A stretch of 64,000 bases of DNA from Aeromicrobium sp. A1-2 (GCF_003443875.1 NZ_CP027482.1:2542001-2606000); one strand, 5' to 3'; numbered from the stretch's first letter, positions 23,558-34,357 are shown. The notes: generated by a model from the letters alone, not told the origin. Numbers and translations: made by a program.

Positions 23558-24865
23558 GTGAACATCGCATCCTCCCTCCTGTCGCTGGCTGAGGAGACTC
23601 TCGGCCTCTCGCTCCCGATCCGCCTGCGCGCCTGGGATGGCAGCGAGGCCGGCGTACCCGGAGCCCCTGTCGTCGTGATCCGCAGCAAGAGGGCCCTGCG
23701 ACACATCATCTGGAAGCCGGGCGAGCTCGGAGTGGCTCGCGCGTACGTCCAGGGGGACCTCGACATCGAGGGCGACCTCGGCGACGGACTGCGGGCGATG
23801 TGGAACGCCGTGCGCGACGCCCGCATCGCTGATCAGAGCGCCGGACGTCCCACGATCGGCCCCAAGCAGATCGCCAAGGCCGTGGCACTCGCCGTGCGGC
23901 TCGGAGCAATCGGCCGACGTCCGCCGGCACCTGCCGCCGAGTCAAATCTGACCGGTGAGCTGCACAGCAAGGAGCGTGACCAAGCCGCGATCTCGCACCA
24001 TTACGACCTGTCGAACGACTTCTACGAGCTGATCCTCGATCCCAACGTGGCCTATTCCAGCGGATACCACCTGACGCCCGACATGACGCTCGAGGAGGCG
24101 CAGACCGCCAAGCTGCACCTTATCTGCAAGAAGCTCGGCCTGCAGCCGGGCATGAAGATGGTCGACATCGGGTCCGGCTGGGGCTCACTGACGCTGTTCG
24201 CAGCCGAGCACTACGGCGTGCACGTCACCGGCGTGACGCTCTCGATCGAGCAGCGCGACTACGTCATGGGCAAGGCCGCCGAGCGTGGACTCGCAGACAA
24301 GGTCAACGTCAGCCTGCGCCACTTCCGCGATCTCGAGGCGTCGGGCGTGATGGACAACGGCATCGACGCGATCGCCTCGATCGAGATGGGCGAGCACGTC
24401 GGCGACGCGGAGTACGTCGTGTTCGTCGACTCGATCCACCGCTACCTCAAGCCCGGCGGCCGCGCGCTGATCCAGCAGATGTCGCGCAGCAACGACGCCC
24501 CCGGTGACAGCCCCGGCGGAGGGCCGTTCATCGAGACGTACATCGCGCCTGACATGCACATGAAGCCGTTGGCCAAGACGATCGGCCTGATCGCCGCGTC
24601 GGGCCTGGAGATCCGCGACGTCCAGGCGATGCGCGAGCACTACCCACAGACGGTTGCAGGCTGGGCCGCGAAGCTCGAGGACAATTGGGACACCGCGGTC
24701 AAGCTGATCGGCGAGGAGAACGCCCGCGTGTGGCGCCTCTACCTCGTCGGTGGCGCGCTGGCATTCGAGGAGAACCGCATGGGCGTCGACCAGGTCCTCT
24801 CGGTCAAGCCCAGCGCCAGGGGTGTCAGCAGCATGCCGAGCAGTCCGCTCGCCTGGCTGGCATAG
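23558..24865 (+). CDS. Cyclopropane-fatty-acyl-phospholipid synthase family methyltransferase
   Basis: 435 residues. An N-terminal domain of about 130 residues precedes a SAM methyltransferase domain with AISHHYDLSNDFYELILDPN (substrate/bicarbonate region), VDIGSGWGSLTLFAAEHYG (SAM motif I) and TGVTLSIEQ. FIETYIAPDMHMKPL near the C-terminus resembles the enzymes that make 10-methyl (tuberculostearic-type) or cyclopropane fatty acids on phospholipids. The next gene, 7 bp on, is DUF1295, a pairing seen with such enzymes. The FAD-dependent reductase needed for methyl-branching is not adjacent. The start is a GTG without a clear ribosome site. Confidence 0.88.
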   Translation: MNIASSLLSLAEETLGLSLPIRLRAWDGSEAGVPGAPVVVIRSKRALRHIIWKPGELGVARAYVQGDLDIEGDLGDGLRAMWNAVRDARIADQSAGRPTIGPKQIAKAVALAVRLGAIGRRPPAPAAESNLTGELHSKERDQAAISHHYDLSNDFYELILDPNVAYSSGYHLTPDMTLEEAQTAKLHLICKKLGLQPGMKMVDIGSGWGSLTLFAAEHYGVHVTGVTLSIEQRDYVMGKAAERGLADKVNVSLRHFRDLEASGVMDNGIDAIASIEMGEHVGDAEYVVFVDSIHRYLKPGGRALIQQMSRSNDAPGDSPGGGPFIETYIAPDMHMKPLAKTIGLIAASGLEIRDVQAMREHYPQTVAGWAAKLEDNWDTAVKLIGEENARVWRLYLVGGALAFEENRMGVDQVLSVKPSARGVSSMPSSPLAWLA

Positions 24866-24872
24866 TCGACGC

Positions 24873-25688
24873 ATGACACCCAACGACCTGTCCCAGTCCG
24901 GCGCCAGCCTCCTCGGGGGGCTCGGGATCGTCGTGGTCTTCATGGGGATCGGGCTCGCGATCGCCCAGCGTCAGCACAAGCTCACGGTCGTCGACACGAT
25001 GTGGGGCCTCGGCTTCGTGCTCGTTGCGGCCGAGACGGCCCTGGTGTCGGCCGGCGGTGACGGCGATCCAGCGCTGCGCTGGATCCTCCTCGCGATGGTG
25101 TCGGTGTGGGGCGTACGGCTCGCCTGGCACCTGCACAGCCGCAACTCCGGGCAGGCCGAGGACCCACGCTACGCCGAGCTCGCGGACGCCGACGGTCGAT
25201 CGTTCGCCCAGGTCGCACTGATGCGGGTCTTCGTGCCGCAGGGTGTCGCGATGTGGCTCGTGGCGACCCCCATCATGATCGGGGCCAACAACCAGGAAAT
25301 CTGCACGTGGCTGCTGGTGGTCGGTGTCGCCGTGTGGGCGATCGGACTGTTCTTCGAGGCGGTCGGCGACGCCCAGCTCGCGAAGTTCAAGACCGATCCC
25401 GCCAACAAGGGCCAGGTCATGGACCAGGGCTTGTGGCGCTACACCCGCCACCCCAACTACTTCGGAGATGCGTGCGTATGGACCGGCATCTGGATCGTCG
25501 TCGCCGGCTCCTGGCCCGGCCTGGCGACGGTCATCGGACCCATCGCCATGACGCTCTTCCTCACCAAGGTGACGGGTGCATCCCTCAACGAGAAGGGCAT
25601 GAAGAAGACCAAGCCCGGCTACGAGGACTACGTACGTCGCACCAGCGGCTTCGTGCCCTGGAAGCCCAAGGCCCCCAAGGTCCGCTGA
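24873..25688 (+). CDS. DUF1295 family membrane protein (steroid 5-alpha-reductase/ICMT-like fold)
   Basis: 271 residues with about six membrane helices (12-30, 40-58, 68-85, 118-138, 145-165, 210-235). The motif GLWRYTRHPNYFGDACVWTG (about 190-209) is the NADPH/substrate signature of the DUF1295 and isoprenylcysteine methyltransferase-like superfamily. ATG 24873 is 7 bp after the methyltransferase stop; the frame extends upstream only as overlap. Position suggests a part in modifying the same membrane fatty acids, but the reaction is unproven. Confidence 0.85.
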   Translation: MTPNDLSQSGASLLGGLGIVVVFMGIGLAIAQRQHKLTVVDTMWGLGFVLVAAETALVSAGGDGDPALRWILLAMVSVWGVRLAWHLHSRNSGQAEDPRYAELADADGRSFAQVALMRVFVPQGVAMWLVATPIMIGANNQEICTWLLVVGVAVWAIGLFFEAVGDAQLAKFKTDPANKGQVMDQGLWRYTRHPNYFGDACVWTGIWIVVAGSWPGLATVIGPIAMTLFLTKVTGASLNEKGMKKTKPGYEDYVRRTSGFVPWKPKAPKVR

Positions 25689-25692
25689 ACGG

Positions 25693-26391
25693 TCAGCCCG
25701 AGACGAAGATGTGGGCAGCTGCCTCGGCGTCGATCTCGGCGGTCTCGCCCTGGCGGGCCACCACGAGGCCGTCGTGGCCCTGCGAGACCAGCACGTCGTT
25801 GCCGGGAAGTGCACCCACCCGGCGCAGCACCGACATGACCTCGGTGTCCTTCTGCAGCTCCTCGGCGATACGACGAACCACGAGCCGGATCGGCTCGATC
25901 GCGCCACTGACGGCCTTGGGCATCGGCACGACGCCCTCGAGGAACGCCGGGTCGGCACCGACCTGGCCCAGCTCGGACAGCCCGGGGATCGGATTGCCGT
26001 AGGGCGACTCGGTCGGATGCTTCAGCAGCTCGACGAGCCGGCGCTCGACCTGCTCGGACATCACGTGCTCCCAGCGGCACGCCTCCTCGTGGACGAACTC
26101 GATCTCCAGGCCGATGATGTCGGTCAGCAGACGCTCGGCGAGCCGGTGCTTGCGCATGACCCGGGTCGCAAGCTGGCGCCCCCTGGGGGACAGCTCGAGG
26201 TGGCGATCGCCCTCGACCGTCAACAGGCCGTCGCGCTCCATCCGGGCCACGGTCTGGCTGACTGTCGGACCGCTCTGGTGGAGGCGCTCGGCAATCCGGG
26301 CGCGCAAGGGCACAATGCCCTCCTCCTCCAGCTCGTAGACCGTGCGGAGATACATCTCGGTGGTGTCGATCAGGTCGCTCACGTCGACCAT
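25693..26391 (-). CDS. ideR: Iron-dependent repressor IdeR/DtxR family
   Basis: 232 residues, matching IdeR. An N-terminal winged helix (RIAERLHQSGPTVSQTVARMERDGLL) is followed by the metal-binding and dimerisation domain with EFVHEEACRWEHVMSEQVERRL, which holds the conserved His, Cys and Glu ligands, then PYGNPIPGLSELG and a C-terminal SH3-like domain. With Fe2+ the family represses iron-uptake and siderophore genes. ATG 26391 gives the family N-terminus (DTTEMYLRT). It is convergent with DUF1295 (4 bp) and 46 bp from the divergent photolyase start. Confidence 0.93.
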   Translation of the reverse strand: MVDVSDLIDTTEMYLRTVYELEEEGIVPLRARIAERLHQSGPTVSQTVARMERDGLLTVEGDRHLELSPRGRQLATRVMRKHRLAERLLTDIIGLEIEFVHEEACRWEHVMSEQVERRLVELLKHPTESPYGNPIPGLSELGQVGADPAFLEGVVPMPKAVSGAIEPIRLVVRRIAEELQKDTEVMSVLRRVGALPGNDVLVSQGHDGLVVARQGETAEIDAEAAAHIFVSG

Positions 26392-26437
26392 TGTTCCATG
26401 CCGTGCGGCATCGGGCGTCACGCCGGACAATGGACTC

Positions 26438-27787
26438 ATGCCGACGTCAGTGATGTGGTTCCGCACGGACCTCCGCCTGCAGGACCACCCCGCCCTGCAG
26501 GCCGCGATCTCCGCCGGACCTGACGGTGTCGTGCCGCTGCTCGTGCTCGACGACAAGTTCTGGGGACCGGGTGCCAGCACCCGCCAGGCCTATCTCGTGC
26601 GGCTGCTGCAGGACTTCTCCGATCGCATCGGCGGGCTGCACGTCGTGCACGGCGATCCGGCGTCCGAGGTGGTCCGCATCGCCCGCACCGTCGAGGCAAC
26701 GACGGTGCACATCTCCGCCGACTTCACGCCGTACGGTGCCGAGCGCGATGTCGCGGTCGAGCAGGCTCTGGCCGCGCACGACATCGCCATGGTCCGCACT
26801 GGATCGCCGTACGCCGTCGCACCCGGACGGGTCCTCAAGGGGGATGGCACGGGCTATCGCGTGTTCACCCCGTTCTTCCGCACCTGGCAGGAGCACGGCT
26901 GGCGTGGGCCGGCCGAGCCCGCCGCCGACGTGCGATGGATCCGGCCCGGCGGACGCACCCACCGCATCCCGGTGGCCGAGGTGCCCCCCGGACTGACGCT
27001 GCCCCCCGTCGGTGAGGAGGCTGCACTCAACCGATGGCATGACTTCCTCGACCAGGATGTCGCCGACTACGACACGACCCGCGACCTGCCGGGCCCCGAC
27101 CGCACGTCGCGGATGTCGGTGCACCTCAAGTGGGGCACGATCCATCCGCGCACGATGCTCGCCGACCTGGCTCCGCTGCGCTCCCCCCGGTCCCAGGCCT
27201 ATGCCCGCGAGCTGGCGTTCCGCGAGTTCTACGCCGATGTCCTGCACCACCGACCGGACTCGGCCTTCGGGTACTACAACCGCGCCTTCGAGGCCATGGA
27301 CTACGACGAGCCGGGCGACGGGCTGGACGCGTGGAAGACCGGGCAGACCGGCATCCCGATTGTCGACGCCGGCATGCGCCAGCTGCTGGGCGAGGGGTGG
27401 ATCCACAACCGCGTACGCATGATCGTCGCGAGCTTCCTGGTCAAGGACCTGCACGTCGAGTGGCAGCACGGCGCCAGACACTTCCTGGACCTGCTGGTCG
27501 ACGCCGACCTGGCGTCCAACCAGCACGGCTGGCAGTGGGTCGCAGGGTGTGGCACCGATGCGTCGCCGTACTTCCGCATCTTCAATCCCATGACGCAGGG
27601 CAAGAAGTTCGATCCCGACGGCGAGTACGTGCGCCGGTGGGTGCCCGAGCTCGCCGAGGTGCCCTCCCGGCACGTCCACACACCGTGGGAGCTCGCGGAT
27701 CCGCCAGCCGGATATCCCGCGCCGATCGTGGACCACGCCGAGGAGCGGCGGGAGGCCCTGCGCAGGTATGACTCGATCCGGCCCTAG
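26438..27787 (+). CDS. phr: Deoxyribodipyrimidine photolyase (class I)
   Basis: 449 residues. The N-terminal alpha/beta domain starts SVMWFRTDLRLQDHPAL, and the C-terminal FAD-binding domain has ARELAFREFYADVL, GIPIVDAGMRQL, WIHNRVRMIVASFLVKDL and QWVAGCGTDASPYFRIFNP, all hallmarks of class I CPD photolyases. The Trp residues for electron transfer and dimer binding appear present. It repairs UV-induced pyrimidine dimers using blue light. ATG 26438 follows a GACAAT box by 6 bases. Its stop codon TAG forms part of the next gene's -10 box. Confidence 0.95.
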   Translation: MPTSVMWFRTDLRLQDHPALQAAISAGPDGVVPLLVLDDKFWGPGASTRQAYLVRLLQDFSDRIGGLHVVHGDPASEVVRIARTVEATTVHISADFTPYGAERDVAVEQALAAHDIAMVRTGSPYAVAPGRVLKGDGTGYRVFTPFFRTWQEHGWRGPAEPAADVRWIRPGGRTHRIPVAEVPPGLTLPPVGEEAALNRWHDFLDQDVADYDTTRDLPGPDRTSRMSVHLKWGTIHPRTMLADLAPLRSPRSQAYARELAFREFYADVLHHRPDSAFGYYNRAFEAMDYDEPGDGLDAWKTGQTGIPIVDAGMRQLLGEGWIHNRVRMIVASFLVKDLHVEWQHGARHFLDLLVDADLASNQHGWQWVAGCGTDASPYFRIFNPMTQGKKFDPDGEYVRRWVPELAEVPSRHVHTPWELADPPAGYPAPIVDHAEERREALRRYDSIRP

Positions 27788-27790
27788 TGT
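27785..27790 (+). promoter_or_regulatory. -10 box TAGTGT built on the photolyase stop codon
   Basis: TAGTGT begins with the photolyase stop TAG (27785-27787) and is followed by six bases and the GTG at 27797, a leaderless layout. Confidence 0.5.
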
Positions 27791-27796
27791 GGGACC

Positions 27797-28504
27797 GTGG
27801 TCACGATTCCAACGCAGTTCAACGGTCCAGCCCACTCCGGCAATGGTGGTTACGTCGCAGGGCTGATCGCCGAGCAGGTCGACGGCACCGGGCCGGTCAC
27901 CTCGACGCTGCGGCTGCCGCCGCCGCTCGACACGCCCCTCAGCTGGGAGCGGGACGCGGACGAGGTCCGTCTCCTGACCGCCGGCGGCGCCGTGATCGGC
28001 GAGGCAGCGGCCGGCTCGTTCACGCGCGAGGCGCCCATGGTGCCGACGCTCGAGCAGGCGCAGGCGGGCCTGGCGGCGTACCCGGGATTCAAGCATCACC
28101 CCTTCGACCACTGCTTCACATGCGGCACACAGCGCGGCGAGGGCGACGGACTGCGCCTGTTCACCGGCCCGATCGAGGGCGATCGGACCGCTGGTCCGTG
28201 GACTCCGCACGAGTCCTTCGCCGGCGAGGACGGCACGATCGACGAGCCGATCATGTGGGCAGCGCTGGACTGCCCCGGCGGTTGGTCCGCAGACTTCACC
28301 AAGCAGACGATGGTGCTGGGGCGCATGACGGCCCAGGTCCTGCGCAGGCCGCGGGCCGGTGAACCGTGCCTGTCGGTCGGACACCTCGACTCGCGCAACG
28401 GCCGCAAGTTCTTGACCGACACCGCGTTGTACACCGAGGCCGGCGAGCTGCTCGGCCGCGCCGAGCAGGTGTGGATCGAGATCGACGTCGCCAACTTCTC
28501 CTGA
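27797..28504 (+). CDS. Hotdog-fold thioesterase-like protein, function unknown
   Basis: 235 residues, soluble. The N-terminal half (NGPAHSGNGGYVAGLIAEQV) resembles the hotdog helix of acyl-CoA thioesterases; a central HHPFDHCFTCGTQRGEGDGL carries a Cys-x2-Cys and introduces a second hotdog-like half ending VWIEIDV. I read it as a two-hotdog protein of the thioesterase superfamily. The substrate is unknown. It starts 9 bp after photolyase but appears to have its own leaderless promoter. Confidence 0.65.
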   Translation: MVTIPTQFNGPAHSGNGGYVAGLIAEQVDGTGPVTSTLRLPPPLDTPLSWERDADEVRLLTAGGAVIGEAAAGSFTREAPMVPTLEQAQAGLAAYPGFKHHPFDHCFTCGTQRGEGDGLRLFTGPIEGDRTAGPWTPHESFAGEDGTIDEPIMWAALDCPGGWSADFTKQTMVLGRMTAQVLRRPRAGEPCLSVGHLDSRNGRKFLTDTALYTEAGELLGRAEQVWIEIDVANFS

Positions 28505-28519
28505 CGTCGCGTCGCTCGG

Positions 28520-29788
28520 CTACGGCGTCGGGTTGCGGGTGTCGTACGTCAGGAAGCGACGTTGCAGGACAGTCGCGGTCGCCAGCCCGGCGAGACACAG
28601 CACACCGCCGATGATCATGGCCCACTCCTCGTTGGTCGCGGCCGCGATCGAGCCGATGACGAAGTCGCCCAATCTGGGTCCGCCGGCGACGACGACGACG
28701 AAGACCCCCTGCAGCCGGCCCCGGAGCTCATCGGGCGCGGCAGTCTGCAGGATCGTCGACCGGTAGGACGCGCTGATCATGTCGGCGGCGCCGGACAGTG
28801 CAAGGAATGTGACCCCGAGCCACAGCACGCCGGGCAGCCCGATCGCGGAGACCCCCACCGCCGCGACCGCGACGCCGTAGACCGCGATCGCGACCACGAT
28901 GGCGATGCCCTGCCTCCGCACCCGGCCAACCGATCCCGACACCGCAAAGGCCACCAGGGAGCCGATCGCCGGTGCGGCCTGCAGCAGGCCGAGCGTCGAG
29001 GCGTTGCCGGCGTAGACCGTGATGGCCAGCGCCGGGAACAGCGCCCGTGGCTGGGCGAAGATCATGGCGCACAGGTCGACGATGAAGGTCATCCGCAGGT
29101 TGGGCGCCGAGGCCAGGAAGCGCAGCCCCTCGACGACCGAACGCAGGCCCGGCGCCGAGCCGCGGCCACCGAGCGGCGGGATGGACGGGAGCCGCACGAG
29201 CGCGTACAGCGCGGCTCCGAACGTGATCGCGTCGATCGTGTACGCGACCTCGACCCCGTGCCACCCGATCACCAGGCCGCCGACCAACGGGCCGACCGTG
29301 AATCCAAGGTTGAACGACGCCATACCGAGGGCATTCGCCGCGGGAAGCATCTCGGCAGGCAGCAGGCGTGGCAGCATCGCCGAGCGCGCCGGGTTGTTGA
29401 CCGCGAAGAACGCGGCCTGCAGGGCGACGATGGCGTACAGCAGTCCGACCGACTCGACGTCGGCGTAGGCCTGCGCGACGAGCAGGCCCGAGCACACCCA
29501 CAGGCCCACCGCCGACCACAGGGCGATCAGTCGCCGGTCGTAGGCATCGACCAGCGCTCCCCCGTAAAGGCCGCCCAGCACGAGCGGAGCTAGTCCGCAG
29601 AGCCCGACCAGACCGACCTTGAACGACGAGCCGGTCAGGCCGTAGACCTGGAACGCGATCGCGATGACGGTCATCTGCTGGCCGAACTGCGAGATCGTCT
29701 GGCCGAACCACAACCGCCGAAATGCCGGGGACTCCCGCAGCGGCCGGATGTCGCTGACGACATGTCCGACCCGGGCCAGGAAGCTCAC
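28520..29788 (-). CDS. Major facilitator superfamily transporter (EntS-like)
   Basis: 422 residues with about 11-12 hydrophobic helices. The N-terminus LRESPAFRRLWFGQTISQFGQQMTVIAI and the loop GALVDAYDRRLI (motif A-like) fit the drug/siderophore exporter branch of MFS (EntS/MFS_3 type). The substrate is not known; ideR is two genes away but the link is only positional. GTG 29788 is chosen because a CATGAT box lies 6 bases before it; the open frame upstream to 29866 lacks support. Confidence 0.85.
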   Translation of the reverse strand: MSFLARVGHVVSDIRPLRESPAFRRLWFGQTISQFGQQMTVIAIAFQVYGLTGSSFKVGLVGLCGLAPLVLGGLYGGALVDAYDRRLIALWSAVGLWVCSGLLVAQAYADVESVGLLYAIVALQAAFFAVNNPARSAMLPRLLPAEMLPAANALGMASFNLGFTVGPLVGGLVIGWHGVEVAYTIDAITFGAALYALVRLPSIPPLGGRGSAPGLRSVVEGLRFLASAPNLRMTFIVDLCAMIFAQPRALFPALAITVYAGNASTLGLLQAAPAIGSLVAFAVSGSVGRVRRQGIAIVVAIAVYGVAVAAVGVSAIGLPGVLWLGVTFLALSGAADMISASYRSTILQTAAPDELRGRLQGVFVVVVAGGPRLGDFVIGSIAAATNEEWAMIIGGVLCLAGLATATVLQRRFLTYDTRNPTP

Positions 29789-29895
29789 CACCAGATCATG
29801 CCAGCGCGGCCGTTGCAGGCCGCAACCGGCTGGCGCGATCAGGCTGGATCGGCGCCTGCCGGTCACGCCGCAGCGAGAGCGCGCATACTGACCGC

Positions 29896-30189
29896 ATGAC
29901 CACTCCCCGTATCCGCCATGAGCTCACGATCGAGCAGGTGCAGCGCTGGGTCGTGTCATTCCTGATCCTCGCCGTGTCGAGCTTTCCGCTCGGCGCACTG
30001 GTGGCAGTCATCCACACGATCGTGGGGGAAGGTCGCAACAGCGACGGGATCATCCTGCTCGTCGTGATGGGCTGCCTCGGGGTGCTTGCTCTCGGCGCGA
30101 TCCGGCTGGTGCACCGCCGGACCGTGTTCGTGCCGTGGCTCGTGCTCGGCACACTCCCAGCGGTAATTGCAGCCTTCTTCATCTTCTAG
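29896..30189 (+). CDS. Small membrane protein of unknown function (three helices)
   Basis: 97 residues. After a short polar N-terminus (TPRIRHELTIEQVQRW) come three hydrophobic helices (about 18-40, 50-70, 77-96), and the protein ends in the membrane with FFIF. I do not recognise the family. The ATG follows a CATACT box by six bases. It is divergent from the MFS gene and convergent with dedA across a gap containing nested inverted repeats. Confidence 0.7.
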   Translation: MTTPRIRHELTIEQVQRWVVSFLILAVSSFPLGALVAVIHTIVGEGRNSDGIILLVVMGCLGVLALGAIRLVHRRTVFVPWLVLGTLPAVIAAFFIF

Positions 30190-30219
30190 CCCGCGGGCCT
30201 CCAGCGCTGCCCTGTCCGC

Positions 30220-30307
30220 AAAGTGTGCGAGCCTGCCCGGGTCGCGGAGCATGGATGGTGGAGGTTCGCACTACTCCTGATCGACGCAGTGCGAACTCGC
30301 ACAGTTT
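30220..30307. repeat. Nested inverted repeats with a GTGCGA core
   Basis: An outer pair (30220-30231 and 30296-30307) matches at 11 of 12 positions. An inner perfect 8-bp pair (GTTCGCAC 30264-30271, GTGCGAAC 30289-30296) sits between, and the right arms abut to form GTGCG-AACT-CGCAC. They lie between the convergent small membrane protein and dedA, so a terminator or a dispersed intergenic repeat is possible. Confidence 0.6.
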
Positions 30308-30324
30308 CGCTGCCGCGGGTGGGG

Positions 30325-30990
30325 CTAGGACTGGAGATCGCTGACCAGCGGTGAGAAGCTCGACCGCCGGACAGCGAGCTCGAGGGACGCCACGTCGGGT
30401 GTGGCAGACACCGGACGAACGCCCACAACGGTGCGAATCATCAGCACCGGGATCAGGGCCACCGCGAGCAGCACGAGCAGCAACCAGGAGGCTCGGCCGA
30501 AGGTGTCGGTCGCGATCGCGACGGCTGCGGCGACGGTCGAGCCGCCGCCTACGTACGCCGCCGCCCACGTCGCGGAACCGGCCAGGGAAGCCGGAGCGAA
30601 GCGGCGGTACTCCAGCCCGGAGGCGCCGGCCGCCGCCGGGGTCAGCGTGCGGACGATCGGGATCAACCTGGTCAGGAAGACCGCAAGCCCGCCGCGGCGG
30701 TGCAGCATCTCGGTGGCTCGGTCGTAGTGCCGCACCCCGAGGCGCCGAACGGCCCTGGTCTCGCGCAGGTTGTCGCCGAACCGCCGGCCCAGCAGGTATC
30801 CCGCGTGGTCACCCGCACTTGCGCCCAACATCACGACGATCCCCAGCATGACCATCTGCGTCGGGGTCCCCATCGTCGCAGCCAGCAGGACGACGGCGGT
30901 CTCACCCGGCAGCACCATGCCGAGCCCCAGGCCGGACTCAGCAAATGCGAGAAAGAAGCCCAGCAGGAGCGTCAGCAGGAGGGCGGTCAT
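30325..30990 (-). CDS. DedA family membrane protein (VTT domain)
   Basis: 221 residues with about five to six hydrophobic stretches. The re-entrant loop MVLPGETAVVLLAA and the GRRFGDN, FLTRLIPIVRTLTPAAAG motifs are DedA/SNARE-associated hallmarks, the last with the conserved Arg. DedA proteins are thought to scramble or flip lipids such as undecaprenyl phosphate and support membrane homeostasis. The start has a CACTCT box six bases upstream. It is separated from rmlA by 69 bp on the same strand. Confidence 0.9.
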   Translation of the reverse strand: MTALLLTLLLGFFLAFAESGLGLGMVLPGETAVVLLAATMGTPTQMVMLGIVVMLGASAGDHAGYLLGRRFGDNLRETRAVRRLGVRHYDRATEMLHRRGGLAVFLTRLIPIVRTLTPAAAGASGLEYRRFAPASLAGSATWAAAYVGGGSTVAAAVAIATDTFGRASWLLLVLLAVALIPVLMIRTVVGVRPVSATPDVASLELAVRRSSFSPLVSDLQS

Positions 30991-31059
30991 GCCGACAGAG
31001 TGCCCGGCCGACGTGACGCGCGACCCGCGGCGAGGTGGACCCCGCGTGAACAGCGGGTT

Positions 31060-32983
<1,924 letters not shown>

Positions 32984-33032
32984 TCGTGACGACCATGGCC
33001 TGCGCCGCGCCTGAGCGCCATCGCGACCTGAC

Positions 33033-34355
33033 GTGACTGGCCCCGAGGTGACCGCGACCGCGATCCCCGGCCTGCTGGTCGTGCACCTGCCCGTCCATGC
33101 GGACAACCGAGGCTGGTTCAAGGAGAACTGGCAGCGGACCAAGATGGTGGACGCCGGCCTGCCCGACTTCGGCCCGGTCCAGCACAACATCGCGTTCAAC
33201 ACCTCGGCGGGCACGACTCGCGGCATCCACGCCGAGCCGTGGGACAAGCTCGTCTCGGTGGCGACCGGGCGCGTGTTCGCGGCATGGGTCGACCTGCGCG
33301 CGGGCGAGTCGTTCGGTGCGACGTTCTCGATCGAGCTCGACGCCTCGACCGCTGTGTTCATCCCCCGCGGTGTGGCCAATGGCTACCAGACGCTCGAGGA
33401 CGGTACGGCGTACTCCTACCTCGTCAACGCCCACTGGACCCCCGACGGCGAGTACGCCAACGTCAATCTCGCCGACGAGACCGTCAACGTCCCGTGGCCA
33501 CTGCCCCTGATCGAGATCTCCGACAAGGATCGTGGGCACCCGCGTCTGGCCGAGGTCGTGCCGGTGCCGACCCGGCGGGCCCTCATCCTCGGCGCAGACG
33601 GACAGCTGGGCCGCGCGCTGCGAGAGGTCCTGCCCGACGCTCTGGCGCTGAGCCGGTCCCAGCTCGACCTGACCGATCCCACGACCTATGACCGGGTGCC
33701 GTGGGACGACATCGACACGATCATCAACGCGGCCGCATTCACCGCGGTCGATGCCGCCGAGACTCCCGAGGGCCGGCAGCAGGCGTGGGCGGTCAACGTC
33801 ACGGCGGTCGCTGCCCTGGCCCGGATCGCGATCCAGCGCCGCCTGACTCTCGTGACGATCTCGTCGGACTACGTCTTCGACGGCACACGGCCCGAGCACA
33901 CGATCGACGAGCCACTGTCGCCTCTGGGTGTCTACGGGCAGACCAAGGCCGCTGGCGAGGCCGTCACCTCGACGGTCCAGAAGCACTACATCGTCCGCAC
34001 CAGCTGGGTCGTCGGCGACGGCGGCAACTTCGTCGCCACGATGCAGCGGTTGGCCCAGGGCGGCGTCCGGCCCCAGGTCGTGGATGACCAGTTCGGTCGG
34101 CTGACGACCGCCGCCGAGCTCGCCGAGGGGATCGTGGGGCTGCTGGCGAGCGGCGCGCCGTACGGCATCCACCACCTCACCGGCGGCGGCGAGCCCAGGT
34201 CGTGGGCCGCCATCGCGCGCGAGGTGTTCGCCGCCGAGGGTCGGGACCCTGCCGACGTGGTCGGAGTCTCAACCGAGTCGTACGGCGCCGACAAGCACCT
34301 CGCGCCCCGACCCCGGCACAGCACGCTCGCTCCGCGCGATCAACCACCAGCCTGA
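33033..34355 (+). CDS. Fused dTDP-4-dehydrorhamnose 3,5-epimerase and reductase (RmlC-RmlD)
   Basis: 440 residues. The first 180 form an RmlC-like cupin (DNRGWFKENWQRTKM, RGIHAEPWDKL with the catalytic His, FIPRGVANGYQTLEDGTAYSYLV with the Tyr). The rest, from about 187 (RRALILGADGQLGRAL), is RmlD with AAFTAVDAAE, SSDYVFDGT and the active-site YGQTKAAGE. Together they finish dTDP-L-rhamnose in one polypeptide. Usually these are separate genes; fusions are known in some actinobacteria. The GTG start has no clear ribosome site. Its stop is 2 bp from that of convergent pdxH. Confidence 0.9.
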   Translation: MTGPEVTATAIPGLLVVHLPVHADNRGWFKENWQRTKMVDAGLPDFGPVQHNIAFNTSAGTTRGIHAEPWDKLVSVATGRVFAAWVDLRAGESFGATFSIELDASTAVFIPRGVANGYQTLEDGTAYSYLVNAHWTPDGEYANVNLADETVNVPWPLPLIEISDKDRGHPRLAEVVPVPTRRALILGADGQLGRALREVLPDALALSRSQLDLTDPTTYDRVPWDDIDTIINAAAFTAVDAAETPEGRQQAWAVNVTAVAALARIAIQRRLTLVTISSDYVFDGTRPEHTIDEPLSPLGVYGQTKAAGEAVTSTVQKHYIVRTSWVVGDGGNFVATMQRLAQGGVRPQVVDDQFGRLTTAAELAEGIVGLLASGAPYGIHHLTGGGEPRSWAAIAREVFAAEGRDPADVVGVSTESYGADKHLAPRPRHSTLAPRDQPPA

Positions 34356-34357
34356 TC

